A stretch of 64,000 nt of DNA from assembly GCF_037027445.1 (NCBI RefSeq), contig NZ_JBANDL010000002.1, forward strand, positions 3,410,001-3,474,000, in the 5' to 3' direction. The translations under genes and the position numbers were made by a program. Shown here piece after piece: positions 10,004-18,645 of this stretch (position 1 is its first letter; each line of letters opens with the position of its first letter). The DNA is from Lysobacter firmicutimachus (GTDB lineage: Bacteria; Pseudomonadota; Gammaproteobacteria; Xanthomonadales; Xanthomonadaceae). The notes below the pieces were generated by a model, which saw only the letters and a list, made by a program, of their open reading frames with translations, did not search any database and was not told the DNA's origin.

Positions 10004-10046
10004 GCAACAGCGAAAACCCGGGCCTTGCCCGGGTTTTCGCTGTTGC
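10004..10046. terminator. Bidirectional terminator between tonB-like gene and rlmH
   Basis: Near-perfect 20-bp inverted repeat (GCAACAGCGAAAACCCGGGC and its complement, 3-nt spacer). The internal A4/T4 tracts allow use in both directions for the convergent genes. Confidence 0.88.
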
Positions 10047-10134
10047 GGGATTGGGGATTTGGGATTGGCAAAAGCAGCTCGCCGGCTTTTTGCTCCTGCT
10101 CTTACGAATCCCCAATCCCGAATCCCCAATCCCG
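10047..10134. repeat. GGGGATT palindromic intergenic repeat, copy 2
   Basis: GGGATT/GGGGATT units at 10047-10068 pair with AATCCC-type units at 10107-10134 around a spacer containing GCAAAAGCAGC. It has the same architecture as the copy at 5503-5618, and abuts the terminator at 10004-10046. Confidence 0.85.
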
Positions 10135-10143
10135 TCACCGGGC

Positions 10144-10614
10144 CTAAGCCCGGTGATACGGATGATTGGCCAACAACGCCGCCGCCCGGTACAGCTGCTC
10201 GGCCGCGACCAGGCGCACCAGCATGTGCGGCAGGGTCAGCGGGCCCAGCGACCATTGTTCGTCGGCGCGGGCGAGCACGTCGGGGGCGTGGCCTTCCGGG
10301 CCGCCGATCAGGAACGCCAGGTCGCGGCCCTGGCCGCGCCAATGTTCCAGGCGCTGCGCCAGCTGTTCCGAAGTCCATAACCGGCCGCGGCCTTCCAGCG
10401 CCACCACGCAGGCGTTCTTCGGCAACGCGGCGAGTACGCGCGCGCCCTCGTCCTGGGTCGCGCGCGCGGCGTCGCGGCCCTTGCCGCGCAGGCCGGGCTC
10501 GATCTCCACCAGCTCCAGCGGCAGCCAATGCGAGAGGCGTTTCTGGTATTCGCCGAAGCCTTCGGCGACCCAGCGCGGCGCGCGCTCGCCGACCGCGATC
10601 AATCTGCTTTTCAT
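10144..10614 (-). CDS. rlmH: 23S rRNA pseudouridine-1915 N3-methyltransferase RlmH
   Basis: SPOUT-class methyltransferase that methylates pseudouridine 1915 in helix 69 of 23S rRNA. The translation begins MKSRLIAVGERAPRWVAEGF, matching the RlmH N-terminus, and is 156 residues, the family length. The knotted SAM-binding site is visible as FLIGGPEGH, and LPHMLVRLVAAEQLYRA is the conserved C-terminal helix. In many relatives rlmH follows rsfS-nadD; here it lies about 27 kb away from them, so that linkage is broken. The stop is just beyond a GGGGATT repeat. Confidence 0.97.
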   Translation of the reverse strand: MKSRLIAVGERAPRWVAEGFGEYQKRLSHWLPLELVEIEPGLRGKGRDAARATQDEGARVLAALPKNACVVALEGRGRLWTSEQLAQRLEHWRGQGRDLAFLIGGPEGHAPDVLARADEQWSLGPLTLPHMLVRLVAAEQLYRAAALLANHPYHRA

Positions 10615-10661
10615 GCGCGCATGGTAGCCAAGCGCGCGATCGCGGTCCCGCCTGGGCGGGA

Positions 10662-10679
10662 CTGTCATATTCCGGTTAC
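10662..10679 (+). promoter_or_regulatory. Candidate Pho box upstream of phoX
   Basis: CTGTCAT-ATTC-CGGTTAC matches the PhoB half-site consensus CTGTCAT exactly in the first repeat and mostly in the second, with the canonical 4-bp spacer (11-bp period). It lies 56 bp before the phoX ATG. Confidence 0.7.
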
Positions 10680-10734
10680 CGCGCCGGCCTAGGGTGCTCA
10701 GTTCCCCCGCCCCCAGCCCCGCAGGAGTATCCCG

Positions 10735-12297
10735 ATGGATGCGTTCGATCCCTCCCGCCGCCAGGTCATCAAGAGCAGCGCTGCCGCCATGGCGGTCGGC
10801 GCGATCGGCAGTCTCGGCGCGCTGTACTCGCGCCAGGCCGATGCCGCGACCGACCCCAGCCGCATCGCTCCGGTGCCGAGCCGCTACGGCCCGCTCGCGC
10901 CGGTCGCCGACCTCGCCACCGGTTTGCCGCTGCTGCAGTTGCCGCGCGGCTTCAGCTATCGCTCCTTCGCCTGGAGCGGCGACCGCATGGCCGACGGCCG
11001 GCCCTGTCCGGACCGCCACGACGGCATGGCGGTGGTCGCCGCGCGTCGCGTCCCGCATCGCCCGCACGGCCGCGGCCACGCCAGTCACGAGCTGGTGCTG
11101 ATCCGCAATCACGAGCGCGGCGCCGGCAACTCGCCGATCCGCGCGCCGGGCATGTACGACACCGGCACGGTCTCCGGCGGCCAGCCCGGCGGCGGCACCA
11201 CCACCCTGCGCTACCGCTTCGACGGCGGCCGCCACGGCGGCGGCTGGGACAGCGTCGAAGCCAGCCTCGGCGGCACGATGGTCAACTGCGCCGGCGGCCC
11301 GACCCCGTGGGGCACCTGGCTGACCTGCGAGGAGATCAAGAGCAATGCCGTGTCCAGCACCGGCCGCAAGCACGGCTATGTGTTCGAAGTCGATCCGCGC
11401 AGCGAACGCACCACCGGCCGGCCGCTGATCGGCCTGGGCCGCTTCAGCCACGAAGCGGTGGCGATCGATCCGCGCACCGGCATCGTCTATCTGACCGAAG
11501 ACGACCGCAACAAGTCCGGCCTGTACCGCTTCATTCCCCACGACCGCTATGGCCGTCCGGGCTCGCTCGAACACGGCGGCCGGCTGCAGGCCGCGCGCGT
11601 GCGCGGCAAGCGCAACGCCGACCTGACCACCGCGGCGATCGGCAACGAGTTCCAGCTCGAATGGGTCGACATCCCCGATCCGGACCTGGATTCGATCCTG
11701 GCCCCGAGCGGTTTCCCCGACATCGGCGGCAACGACACCCTCAGCGGCCCGTTCGCCCAGGCCTGGAGCGAAGGCGGCCTGCGCATGAGCCGGGGCGAAG
11801 GCATCTGGTACAGCTACGGCAAGATGTTCATCGTCGACACCAGCAGCGGCGTCGACGCGCAAGGCCGCAAGGGCCGCGGCAACGGCGCGGTGTGGGTGCT
11901 GGACCTGTTCACCCAACGCCTGCGCGCGCTGTTCGTCAGCAACCACCAACTCGCCGCGCACAACCCCGACAACATCACCGTCAACGCGCGCGGCGGCGTG
12001 GTGCTGTGCGAGGACCCGGACGCCGCGCCGGCCGGCAGCCCCGACGAGTACGGCCCGGGCACGCGCCTGATCGGCCTGACCCGCGCCGGCGAGTCGTTCT
12101 ATCTGTGCAAGAACAACGCCGAGCTGACTTCGACCCAGATCGCCGACGCCGGCAAGAACATCGCCGAAGGCGACTACCGCGACAGCGAGTTCTGCGGCGC
12201 CTGCTGGGACCCGGCCGGCCGCATCCTGTTCGTCAACATGCAGACCCCGGGCATCACCTTCGCCATCACCGGCCCCTGGGAACGCGGCCCGCTGTAG
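10735..12297 (+). CDS. PhoX family alkaline phosphatase (Tat-exported)
   Basis: 520-residue PhoX/DUF839 family protein, a Ca/Fe-dependent monomeric alkaline phosphatase type that releases phosphate from organophosphates outside the cytoplasm. The N-terminus carries a twin-arginine signal (SRRQVIKSSAAAMAVGAIGS), consistent with folding and cofactor insertion before export. Family segments include SHELVLIRNHERGAG, GGTMVNCAGGPTPWGTWLTC (the Cys-containing cofactor region), EDDRNKSGLYRF and ILFVNMQTPGITFAITGPW at the C-terminus. A CAGGAG ribosome site and a candidate Pho box upstream suggest induction by phosphate starvation. Enzymatic activity is inferred from family. Confidence 0.93.
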   Translation: MDAFDPSRRQVIKSSAAAMAVGAIGSLGALYSRQADAATDPSRIAPVPSRYGPLAPVADLATGLPLLQLPRGFSYRSFAWSGDRMADGRPCPDRHDGMAVVAARRVPHRPHGRGHASHELVLIRNHERGAGNSPIRAPGMYDTGTVSGGQPGGGTTTLRYRFDGGRHGGGWDSVEASLGGTMVNCAGGPTPWGTWLTCEEIKSNAVSSTGRKHGYVFEVDPRSERTTGRPLIGLGRFSHEAVAIDPRTGIVYLTEDDRNKSGLYRFIPHDRYGRPGSLEHGGRLQAARVRGKRNADLTTAAIGNEFQLEWVDIPDPDLDSILAPSGFPDIGGNDTLSGPFAQAWSEGGLRMSRGEGIWYSYGKMFIVDTSSGVDAQGRKGRGNGAVWVLDLFTQRLRALFVSNHQLAAHNPDNITVNARGGVVLCEDPDAAPAGSPDEYGPGTRLIGLTRAGESFYLCKNNAELTSTQIADAGKNIAEGDYRDSEFCGACWDPAGRILFVNMQTPGITFAITGPWERGPL

Positions 12298-12361
12298 GCC
12301 GGCGGCTCGCCGTGCCGCCCCGCCGCGGGCGGCACGCGGTGGCGAGCGCAAGCGCAAAAAA

Positions 12362-12383
12362 AGGCCCGGCGCAAGCCGGGCCT
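12362..12383. terminator. Bidirectional terminator between phoX and ppiD
   Basis: AGGCCCGGC / GCCGGGCCT stem with loop GCAA, flanked by an A-run on the left (12356-12362) and TTT on the right. It serves the convergent phoX and ppiD genes. Confidence 0.88.
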
Positions 12384-12405
12384 TTCTCGTTCTGCGCGCC
12401 GCGGA

Positions 12406-14400
12406 TCAGCGCAGGTTGTCGTCGATCACCTGGATCTTGACCCGCTTGCGCAGCTCCGAGGTCAGCTCGCGGCCTTCCTCGTAACCGCCCAGCTGCGAGA
12501 TCTGGGTGCGCATCATGTCCAACTGCGCCGGCGGGATGTCGGCCTTGTTGCCCGGCACCACCTTGTCGACCGCGAACAGGACGACGCGGCCGTCCGGCAG
12601 CACCGCCTTGCCGGCGCTGGACTTGCCGGCAGCCGGCGCCTTCAGGGCGAAGATCGCCTCGGCCACTTCCGGCGTCGGCAGCGGCATGCCGCGGGCCACG
12701 TTCGGCACCACTTCCGGCGCCGGCAACTGCTTGGACGCAGCGACCGCGGCCAGGGTTTCGCCGGCGTTGACGCGCGCCAGCAGCGCCTGCGCTTCCTGCT
12801 CGGCCGCCTTGGCGGCGCGGTCGGCGCGCACCGCGGCGATCACCTTGTCGCGCACCTGGGCCAGCGGCAGCGCACGTTCCGGGGTATGCGAGACCACTCG
12901 GATCAGCACGCTGTGCTCCGGGCCGATCTCGATCGGATCGCTGACCGTGTTGTCCTGCAGGCGCGCCTCGGAGAACGCGGCGCGGATCACCGCCGGGTTG
13001 GCGCCGATGCCGCCGTTGTTGAGTGCGGCGTCGCGGGTGATCGGACCGGTCTTCATCACCGCCAGGTTCATCGCCTTGGCCGGCTCGGCCAGCGAGGTCG
13101 GGTTCTTGTAGACCATGTCGACCAGCTTGGCCGAGAAGTCGTTGAAGGCGCGCTCGCGCGAGGTCTCGCTCTCTTCGCGCAGCAGGGTCTCGCGCACGGC
13201 CTCGAACGGCTGCACCTGGCCGGCCTTGACCTCGCGCACCAGGATCACGTGCCAGCCCGACTCGTCCTTCACCGGCGCGCTGACTTCGCCGACCTTGAGC
13301 TTGAACATCGCGTCTTCGAACGCGCCCGGGAAGGTGCCCTTGTTGATCCAGCCCAGGTCGCCGCCGACCGCCTTGGAGCCGAGGTCTTCGCTGTTGGCGC
13401 GCGCCAGCGCGGCGAAGTCGGCGCCGGCGGCCTTGGCCTGGGCGGCGATCTGCGCGGCCTTGGTTTCGGCGGCCTTCTGCGCCGCGGCGTCGGCGCCGGC
13501 GGCGACGTTGATCTGGATGTGCGAGACCAGGCGCTGCTCTTCGGCGACGAAGCGGCTCTTCTCGTCTTCGTAGCGCTTGCGCAGCGAAGCCTCGGTCGGC
13601 GCGCCCGGCGGCGGCAGCGTCGCGCCGGTCAGTTCGACGTATTCGAGGATCACGCTTTCCGGCGCGCGGAAATCCTTGCCGTGGCCCTCGTACCACTTCT
13701 GGATCTCGGCGGCGGAAACCTCGGCGGTATCGGCGGCCGGCGGCGGCATCAGCAGCAGGCTGACGTCGCGGCGCTCGCCCATCAGCTTGATCAGGCGATC
13801 CATCTCGGCCTGGGTCAGGAAGCTGCTCTCGCCGACGTTGCCGACGATGAGGTTCTCCATCAGGCGATCGCGCACGAACTGCTCGAACTCGGTCGGCGAC
13901 TGCGGCGGCTGGCGCATCTGCAGGCCGTACAGGTAACGCTCCTGGCTGAACTTGCCGGTGCCGTCCTGGAATTCGGGCACCGCCTGGATGGTCTTGACCA
14001 CGGCGCCGTCGGCGACCGACAGCCCTTCGGTTTCGGCGACCAGCATGCGCACGCGCTCGTCGATCAGTTGGTCGAGCACCTTGCGCTTGTTTTCCGGCTT
14101 CTCGAACTCGCGCGCGTCGAAAGCCTCGCCTTCGGCGGCGCGGCGACGGTCGCGTTCGCGCTGGAAGCGCTCGTCGAATTCGGAACGCTCGACCGCGGCC
14201 TTGGTCCACAGCATCGAGACCGGCCACCACGACGGCGCCGAACGCCACCACGACGGCGCCATCTCGATCCGCGCCACGGCGTTGTCGACCCGCTGCACCA
14301 GGTACTGCTCGATGCCGACGAAGGCGAAGGGAATGATCAGCAGGCCCAGGATCACCGTGGCGATCCAGCCCGAGGTCTTGTCGCGAAGTGTCTGCAGCAT
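12406..14400 (-). CDS. ppiD: PpiD-type periplasmic peptidyl-prolyl isomerase/chaperone
   Basis: 664-residue SurA/PpiD-like periplasmic folding factor anchored in the inner membrane near the Sec translocon. The start ATG at 14400 gives MLQTLRDKTSGWIATVILGL, with the N-terminal membrane helix at about residues 12-31. A SurA_N-like chaperone region with coiled segments follows. The parvulin (rotamase) domain is in the middle (HIQINVAAGADAAA to KDESGWHVILVREVKAGQVQ). The N-terminal stretch contains two short TGG-rich repeats (PSWWRSAPSWWP), which I recall as a xanthomonad feature. It lies downstream of hupB, tRNA-Val and tRNA-Asp, matching the E. coli lon-hupB-ppiD order. Confidence 0.94.
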   Translation of the reverse strand: MLQTLRDKTSGWIATVILGLLIIPFAFVGIEQYLVQRVDNAVARIEMAPSWWRSAPSWWPVSMLWTKAAVERSEFDERFQRERDRRRAAEGEAFDAREFEKPENKRKVLDQLIDERVRMLVAETEGLSVADGAVVKTIQAVPEFQDGTGKFSQERYLYGLQMRQPPQSPTEFEQFVRDRLMENLIVGNVGESSFLTQAEMDRLIKLMGERRDVSLLLMPPPAADTAEVSAAEIQKWYEGHGKDFRAPESVILEYVELTGATLPPPGAPTEASLRKRYEDEKSRFVAEEQRLVSHIQINVAAGADAAAQKAAETKAAQIAAQAKAAGADFAALARANSEDLGSKAVGGDLGWINKGTFPGAFEDAMFKLKVGEVSAPVKDESGWHVILVREVKAGQVQPFEAVRETLLREESETSRERAFNDFSAKLVDMVYKNPTSLAEPAKAMNLAVMKTGPITRDAALNNGGIGANPAVIRAAFSEARLQDNTVSDPIEIGPEHSVLIRVVSHTPERALPLAQVRDKVIAAVRADRAAKAAEQEAQALLARVNAGETLAAVAASKQLPAPEVVPNVARGMPLPTPEVAEAIFALKAPAAGKSSAGKAVLPDGRVVLFAVDKVVPGNKADIPPAQLDMMRTQISQLGGYEEGRELTSELRKRVKIQVIDDNLR

Positions 14401-14607
14401 GTTCCGGGTCGCGTTCAGTCGTAAGCCGGACAGTTTAGCGCGGTTCCGGGCGGCGGGCGGAGGCCGGCGACGCCGGTCGCAATCCGGCCGTCCCGGCGGC
14501 CGCAGGGACGGCGGGCGCCGTGCCAGGGGCGCCCGCCACCGGCGCGGGGCATGCTGCGCAGCAAAACGAACACCCGCCCCGACCGGGCCCGCCGCGGGCA
14601 AAAGAAA

Positions 14608-14627
14608 AGGCGCCGTTTCCGGCGCCT
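14608..14627 (-). terminator. Terminator after tRNA-Asp copy 4
   Basis: AGGCGCCG-TTTC-CGGCGCCT hairpin followed on the minus strand by a T-rich tail. The same hairpin follows every tRNA-Asp copy. Confidence 0.85.
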
Positions 14628-14636
14628 CGGTAAAAC

Positions 14637-14713
14637 TGGCGGAGTGGACGGGACTCGAACCCGCGACCTCCGGCGTGACAGGCCAGCATTCTAACCGACT
14701 GAACTACCACTCC
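14637..14713 (-). tRNA. tRNA-Asp(GTC), copy 4 in transcription order
   Basis: 77-nt cloverleaf on the minus strand, with acceptor GGAGTGG pairing CCACTCC, D arm TAGTTCAGTCGGTTAGAA, anticodon loop with GTC, TTCGAGTC T loop and encoded CCA. Its flanks differ from those of the three other copies. It is followed by a hairpin terminator at 14608-14627. Confidence 0.97.
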
Positions 14714-14858
14714 GCTGTTTTGAAACTGCATATCGAAACTGGAACGATGAAACCGGAAGCGGGTCGCCGCGGCCTCGAAACCCGAGCGCCGAAGCCCGCG
14801 CTTCGAACCTTGGAACCTGCGTCCGCCCGGACATGGCCGGAGCGTCGCTGCAAAACAA

Positions 14859-14878
14859 AGGCGCCGTTTCCGGCGCCT
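14859..14878 (-). terminator. Terminator after tRNA-Asp copy 3
   Basis: Identical AGGCGCCG/CGGCGCCT hairpin, with TTTGTTTT downstream on the minus strand. Confidence 0.85.
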
Positions 14879-14888
14879 CTGGCAAAAC

Positions 14889-14965
14889 TGGCGGAGTGGA
14901 CGGGACTCGAACCCGCGACCTCCGGCGTGACAGGCCAGCATTCTAACCGACTGAACTACCACTCC
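14889..14965 (-). tRNA. tRNA-Asp(GTC), copy 3
   Basis: Same 77-nt tRNA as at 14637-14713, anticodon GTC, CCA encoded. It begins the downstream side of a 174-bp tandem repeat that also contains copies 2 and 1. Confidence 0.97.
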
Positions 14966-15032
14966 GCGTTTTGAACCTTTCCGCCCGATCCGCCCAGGGC
15001 CCGATCGAACGTTCTCACTTATTAGAAAACAA

Positions 15033-15052
15033 AGGCGCCGTTTCCGGCGCCT
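15033..15052 (-). terminator. Terminator after tRNA-Asp copy 2
   Basis: AGGCGCCG/CGGCGCCT hairpin with TTTGTTTT on the minus strand, part of the duplicated unit. Confidence 0.85.
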
Positions 15053-15062
15053 CTGGCAAAAC

Positions 15063-15139
15063 TGGCGGAGTGGACGGGACTCGAACCCGCGACCTCCGGC
15101 GTGACAGGCCAGCATTCTAACCGACTGAACTACCACTCC
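15063..15139 (-). tRNA. tRNA-Asp(GTC), copy 2
   Basis: Identical tRNA-Asp; its end lies exactly 174 bp from those of copies 1 and 3. The spacers on both sides (14966-15062 and 15140-15236) appear identical base for base. Confidence 0.97.
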
Positions 15140-15206
15140 GCGTTTTGAACCTTTCCGCCCGATCCGCCCAGGGCCCGATCGAACGTTCTCACTTATTAGA
15201 AAACAA

Positions 15207-15226
15207 AGGCGCCGTTTCCGGCGCCT
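15207..15226 (-). terminator. Terminator after tRNA-Asp copy 1
   Basis: AGGCGCCG/CGGCGCCT hairpin with TTTGTTTT downstream on the minus strand. Confidence 0.85.
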
Positions 15227-15236
15227 CTGGCAAAAC

Positions 15237-15313
15237 TGGCGGAGTGGACGGGACTCGAACCCGCGACCTCCGGCGTGACAGGCCAGCATTCTAACCGACT
15301 GAACTACCACTCC
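15237..15313 (-). tRNA. tRNA-Asp(GTC), copy 1
   Basis: First tRNA-Asp in transcription order, 87 bp after tRNA-Val. Same sequence as the other copies. Confidence 0.97.
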
Positions 15314-15400
15314 GCGTTTTGAACTCGGTGCAACCGAACCCGACTCGTACCCGCTTGGACCCCGTCTCTGGACGGGTCCGGCAGAAGACCAGGTCGAACC

Positions 15401-15476
15401 TGGTGGGTGCTGAGGGTTTCGAACCCCCGACCCTCTCCTTGTAAGGGAGACGCTCTACCGCTGAGCTAAGCACCCC
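15401..15476 (-). tRNA. tRNA-Val(TAC)
   Basis: 76-nt cloverleaf with acceptor GGGGTGC, D arm TTAGCTCAGCGGTAGAGC, anticodon TAC inside CCCTTACAAGG, T arm GGTTCGAAACC and CCA encoded. It starts 49 bp after the hupB stop and precedes the tRNA-Asp cluster. Confidence 0.97.
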
Positions 15477-15525
15477 GAGCCTAGGGTTCCGCTGGCGGCC
15501 GCCCCTGGCAGCCCCGGCGAGTTGC

Positions 15526-15798
15526 TTAGTTTACAGCGTCCTTCAGCGCTTTGCCAGCCTTGAAGGAGGGATTCTTCGAAGCCGCGATCTTGATGGTTTC
15601 GCCGGTCTTCGGGTTGCGGCCCTGGCGAGCGGCGCGCTTGCGCACCTGGAAGGTGCCGAAGCCAACGAGCGTAACAGTGTCGCCCTTCTTGAGCGCCTTG
15701 GTAACGACGTCGATCAGCGCGTCAACGGCAGCGGTAGCGTCGGTCTTCGACAGCTCTGCGGTTTCGGCAACTGCCGCTACGAGTTCGGCCTTGTTCAT
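15526..15798 (-). CDS. hupB: DNA-binding protein HU-beta
   Basis: 90-residue histone-like HU subunit that bends and wraps DNA in the nucleoid. The sequence starts [20 protein letters not shown] and has the [23 protein letters not shown]-binding arm and the [13 protein letters not shown]-terminus. A GGAGTAAAG ribosome site precedes the ATG at 15798. It lies directly downstream of lon, as in E. coli, but the 217-bp gap holds a candidate promoter at 15924-15952, so it is probably transcribed independently. tRNA-Val follows closely. Confidence 0.98.
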   Translation of the reverse strand: MNKAELVAAVAETAELSKTDATAAVDALIDVVTKALKKGDTVTLVGFGTFQVRKRAARQGRNPKTGETIKIAASKNPSFKAGKALKDAVN

Positions 15799-15923
15799 TA
15801 TTTTCTTTACTCCTATGCGGATAGACCGCGTGTTCTGAGAATCGCCGCGACGTTGCGGCGTCGCTACGATCAAGCGAGCCGCGTCGCAGTTTTGTGATGA
15901 ATGCCTGCGACGCGGTTGCGGTC

Positions 15924-15952
15924 GTTATACCAGCGGCATATTGGGGGTGCAA
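15924..15952 (-). promoter_or_regulatory. Candidate sigma-70 promoter for hupB
   Basis: On the minus strand TTGCAC (-35, weak match), 17 bp, then TATAAC (-10, five of six). Transcription would start near 15917, leaving a leader of about 120 nt before the hupB ATG. Confidence 0.5.
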
Positions 15953-16015
15953 GCTGGAAAGCTAGCTGTGGCGCGGGTTTCAGCGGTTTTCGACGTTTCC
16001 GACCGACGGCCCGGA

Positions 16016-18442
16016 TCAGTGCTTGACGTCGGGCTGCGAAGCCGCCTTGCCGCTGTCGCGCACCGGAATTTCGCCCTCGCCCGACGCGCTCGGCGGCGCG
16101 ATCGGACGCTCCAGCGCGAGGTCGAGCACTTCGTCGATCCAGCGCGCCGGCACGATCTTCAAACCCTGAGTCACGCTCTTGGGCAGGTCGGCCAGATCCT
16201 TGCGGTTCTCTTCCGGAATGATCACCGTGCGGATGCCGCCGCGCAGCGCAGCAAGCAGCTTTTCCTTCAGTCCGCCGATCGGCAGCACGCGCCCGCGCAG
16301 AGTGATTTCGCCGGTCATCGCCACGTCGGCCTTGACCGGATTCTTGGTCAGCATCGACACCAGCGCGGTGGCCATGCCGATGCCGGCGCTGGGGCCGTCC
16401 TTCGGCGTGGCGCCCTCAGGCACGTGCACGTGCACGTCGTGCTTCTGCAGGAACTCCACGTCGATGCCGAGACGCTCGGCGCGCGCGCGCACCACCGACA
16501 GCGCCGCCGACGCGGATTCCTTCATCACGTCGCCGAGCTGGCCGGTCAGCAGCAACTGGCCCTTGCCGGGCACCAGGGTCGCTTCGACCTGCAGCAGATC
16601 GCCGCCGACCTCGGTCCAGGCCAGGCCGGTGACCAGGCCGATCTCGTTGGCTTCCTCGGCGCGGCCGAAGTCGTAACGGCGCACGCCCAGGTACTTCTCC
16701 AGGTTCTTGGAGCCGACGCTGATCGCGCCTTCCTTGCTCTTCTTCTTCGGCCCGGCCAGGGCGATTTCCTTGACCACCTTGCGGCAGATCTTGGAGATCT
16801 CGCGTTCGAGATTGCGCACGCCCGATTCGCGGGTGTAGTAGCGCACGATGTCGCGCACCGCCGCTTCGGCGATCTTGATCTCCTCGGACTTCAGGCCGTT
16901 GGCCTTGATCTGCTTGGGCAGCAGATAGCGCATGGCGATGTTGAGCTTCTCCTCCTCGGTGTAGCCCGGAATCCGGATCACTTCCATGCGGTCCAGCAAC
17001 GGGCCGGGGATGTTGAGCGAGTTGGAGGTGGCGACGAACATCACCTCGCTGAGGTCGAGGTCGACTTCCAGGTAGTGGTCGTTGAAGGCGTTGTTCTGCT
17101 CCGGGTCGAGCACTTCCAGCAGCGCCGAGGACGGATCGCCGCGGAAGTCCATCGACATCTTGTCGATCTCGTCGAGCACGAACAGCGGATTCTTGCTGCC
17201 GACCTTGTTGAGGTTCTGCACGATCCGGCCCGGCATCGAACCGACGTAGGTGCGGCGATGGCCGCGGATCTCCGCCTCGTCGCGCACGCCGCCCAGCGAC
17301 ATGCGCACGAACTTGCGGTTGGTGGCCTTGGCGATCGACTGGCCGAGCGAGGTCTTGCCCACGCCCGGCGGGCCGACCAGGCACAGGATCGCGCCCTTCA
17401 TATTCTTCACCCGAGTCTGCACCGCGAGGTACTCGAGGATGCGTTCCTTGACCTTCTCCAGGCCGAAGTGGTCGGCGTCGAGCACGTCCTGCGCGGCCTT
17501 GAGGTCCTTGCGGATCTTGGTGCGCTTCTTCCACGGCACGCCCAGCAGCCAGTCGAGGTAGTTGCGCACCACCGCCGCCTCGGCCGACATCGGCGACATC
17601 TGCTTGAGCTTGTTGAGCTCGTTCTTGGCCTTGGTCTCCACCGGCTTGGGCATGCCGGCTTCGGCGATCTTGCGCGCGAGCTCGTCGACGTCGTTGGGCG
17701 CGTCGTCGATCTCGCCGAGCTCCTTCTGGATCGCCTTCATCTGTTCGTTGAGGTAGTACTCGCGCTGGCTCTTCTCCATCTGCGACTTGACCCGGCCGCG
17801 GATGCGCTTCTCCAGCTGCTGCACGTCGATTTCGCCGTCGACCAGGCCGACCAGCTGCTCCAGGCGCGCGCCGATCTCGTGCGTCTCCAGCAGCTTCTGC
17901 TTGTCGCCGATGCGCACGCCGAGATGGGCGGCGACGGTGTCGGCCAGGCGGCCGGGCTCGTCGATGCCGGCCAAGGTCTGCATCAGCTCCGGCGGCAGCT
18001 TGCGGTTGGTCTTGACGTACTGCTCGAACAGGCCCATCAGCGAACGCGCGATGGCCTCGATCTCGCGTTCTTCGCGATCGACCACCGGCTCGACCGCAAC
18101 GGCCCGGCCGGACAGCGCGCCGTCGCCTTCGGCGACCTCGGTGACGCGCACGCGCGACACGCCCTCGACCAGCACCTTGATGGTGCCGTCGGGCAGCTTG
18201 AGCAATTGCAGCACCTGGGCCAGGGTGCCGATCTCGTAGAGGTCGGCGGCGCCGGGGTCGTCGGTCTCGGCGGACTTCTGCGCGACCAGCAGGATGCGCT
18301 TGTCCGCTTCCATCGCCAGATCAAGGGCGCGAATCGACTTGTCGCGGCCCACGAACAGCGGGATCACCATGTGCGGGAACACGACCACATCGCGCAGCGG
18401 CAGCACCGGCAGGGTCATGAATTCGGCGGAAGACTGAGTCAT
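16016..18442 (-). CDS. lon: ATP-dependent Lon protease
   Basis: 808-residue LonA protease, the cytoplasmic AAA+ serine protease for misfolded and regulatory proteins. The substrate-binding domain runs to about residue 310 ([20 protein letters not shown] at the start). Walker A is [11 protein letters not shown] and Walker B is [11 protein letters not shown]. The Ser-Lys dyad lies in [14 protein letters not shown] and [13 protein letters not shown]. The ATG at 18442 (MTQSSAEF) is preferred over one five codons upstream. It sits between the divergent SUKH gene and hupB. Heat-shock control is expected for the family, but no motif was located. Confidence 0.97.
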   Translation of the reverse strand: MTQSSAEFMTLPVLPLRDVVVFPHMVIPLFVGRDKSIRALDLAMEADKRILLVAQKSAETDDPGAADLYEIGTLAQVLQLLKLPDGTIKVLVEGVSRVRVTEVAEGDGALSGRAVAVEPVVDREEREIEAIARSLMGLFEQYVKTNRKLPPELMQTLAGIDEPGRLADTVAAHLGVRIGDKQKLLETHEIGARLEQLVGLVDGEIDVQQLEKRIRGRVKSQMEKSQREYYLNEQMKAIQKELGEIDDAPNDVDELARKIAEAGMPKPVETKAKNELNKLKQMSPMSAEAAVVRNYLDWLLGVPWKKRTKIRKDLKAAQDVLDADHFGLEKVKERILEYLAVQTRVKNMKGAILCLVGPPGVGKTSLGQSIAKATNRKFVRMSLGGVRDEAEIRGHRRTYVGSMPGRIVQNLNKVGSKNPLFVLDEIDKMSMDFRGDPSSALLEVLDPEQNNAFNDHYLEVDLDLSEVMFVATSNSLNIPGPLLDRMEVIRIPGYTEEEKLNIAMRYLLPKQIKANGLKSEEIKIAEAAVRDIVRYYTRESGVRNLEREISKICRKVVKEIALAGPKKKSKEGAISVGSKNLEKYLGVRRYDFGRAEEANEIGLVTGLAWTEVGGDLLQVEATLVPGKGQLLLTGQLGDVMKESASAALSVVRARAERLGIDVEFLQKHDVHVHVPEGATPKDGPSAGIGMATALVSMLTKNPVKADVAMTGEITLRGRVLPIGGLKEKLLAALRGGIRTVIIPEENRKDLADLPKSVTQGLKIVPARWIDEVLDLALERPIAPPSASGEGEIPVRDSGKAASQPDVKH

Positions 18443-18645
18443 CGGGGGTCTCGACAAGCGTGGGGTGAGGATGCCGGGGCATCCAGGCTCCCGTTATGGG
18501 GGTGGCGGCCCAGGAGCGCAAGCAATGCCCGTCGGGCGGCCCGCAAAATCAATAAAAACCGCTTGAAAATCACCGCCTTGTGATACAAAGCCGAACCTGG
18601 GACAGAGCATTCCGGCCGCCTGCCCCATCGCCAAGGACGCCACCG

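Larger units (their letters stand above)
14966..15313. repeat. 174-bp tandem repeats carrying tRNA-Asp
   Basis: Two successive 174-bp units (14966-15139, 15140-15313), each made of spacer, GC hairpin terminator and tRNA-Asp. The spacers (with GAACGTTCTCACTTATTAG) are identical, pointing to a recent tandem duplication. Confidence 0.9.

Noticed and set aside
14223..14260. Near-duplicate CCACCACGACGGCGCC inside ppiD, suspected recent insertion
   Set aside because: The encoded WW-SAP-SWWP stretch is, as far as I recall, typical of xanthomonad PpiD proteins and the frame is kept.
14435..15310. 291-codon frame spanning the tRNA-Asp cluster
   Set aside because: It is the translation of repeated tRNA genes and spacers; not a protein gene.
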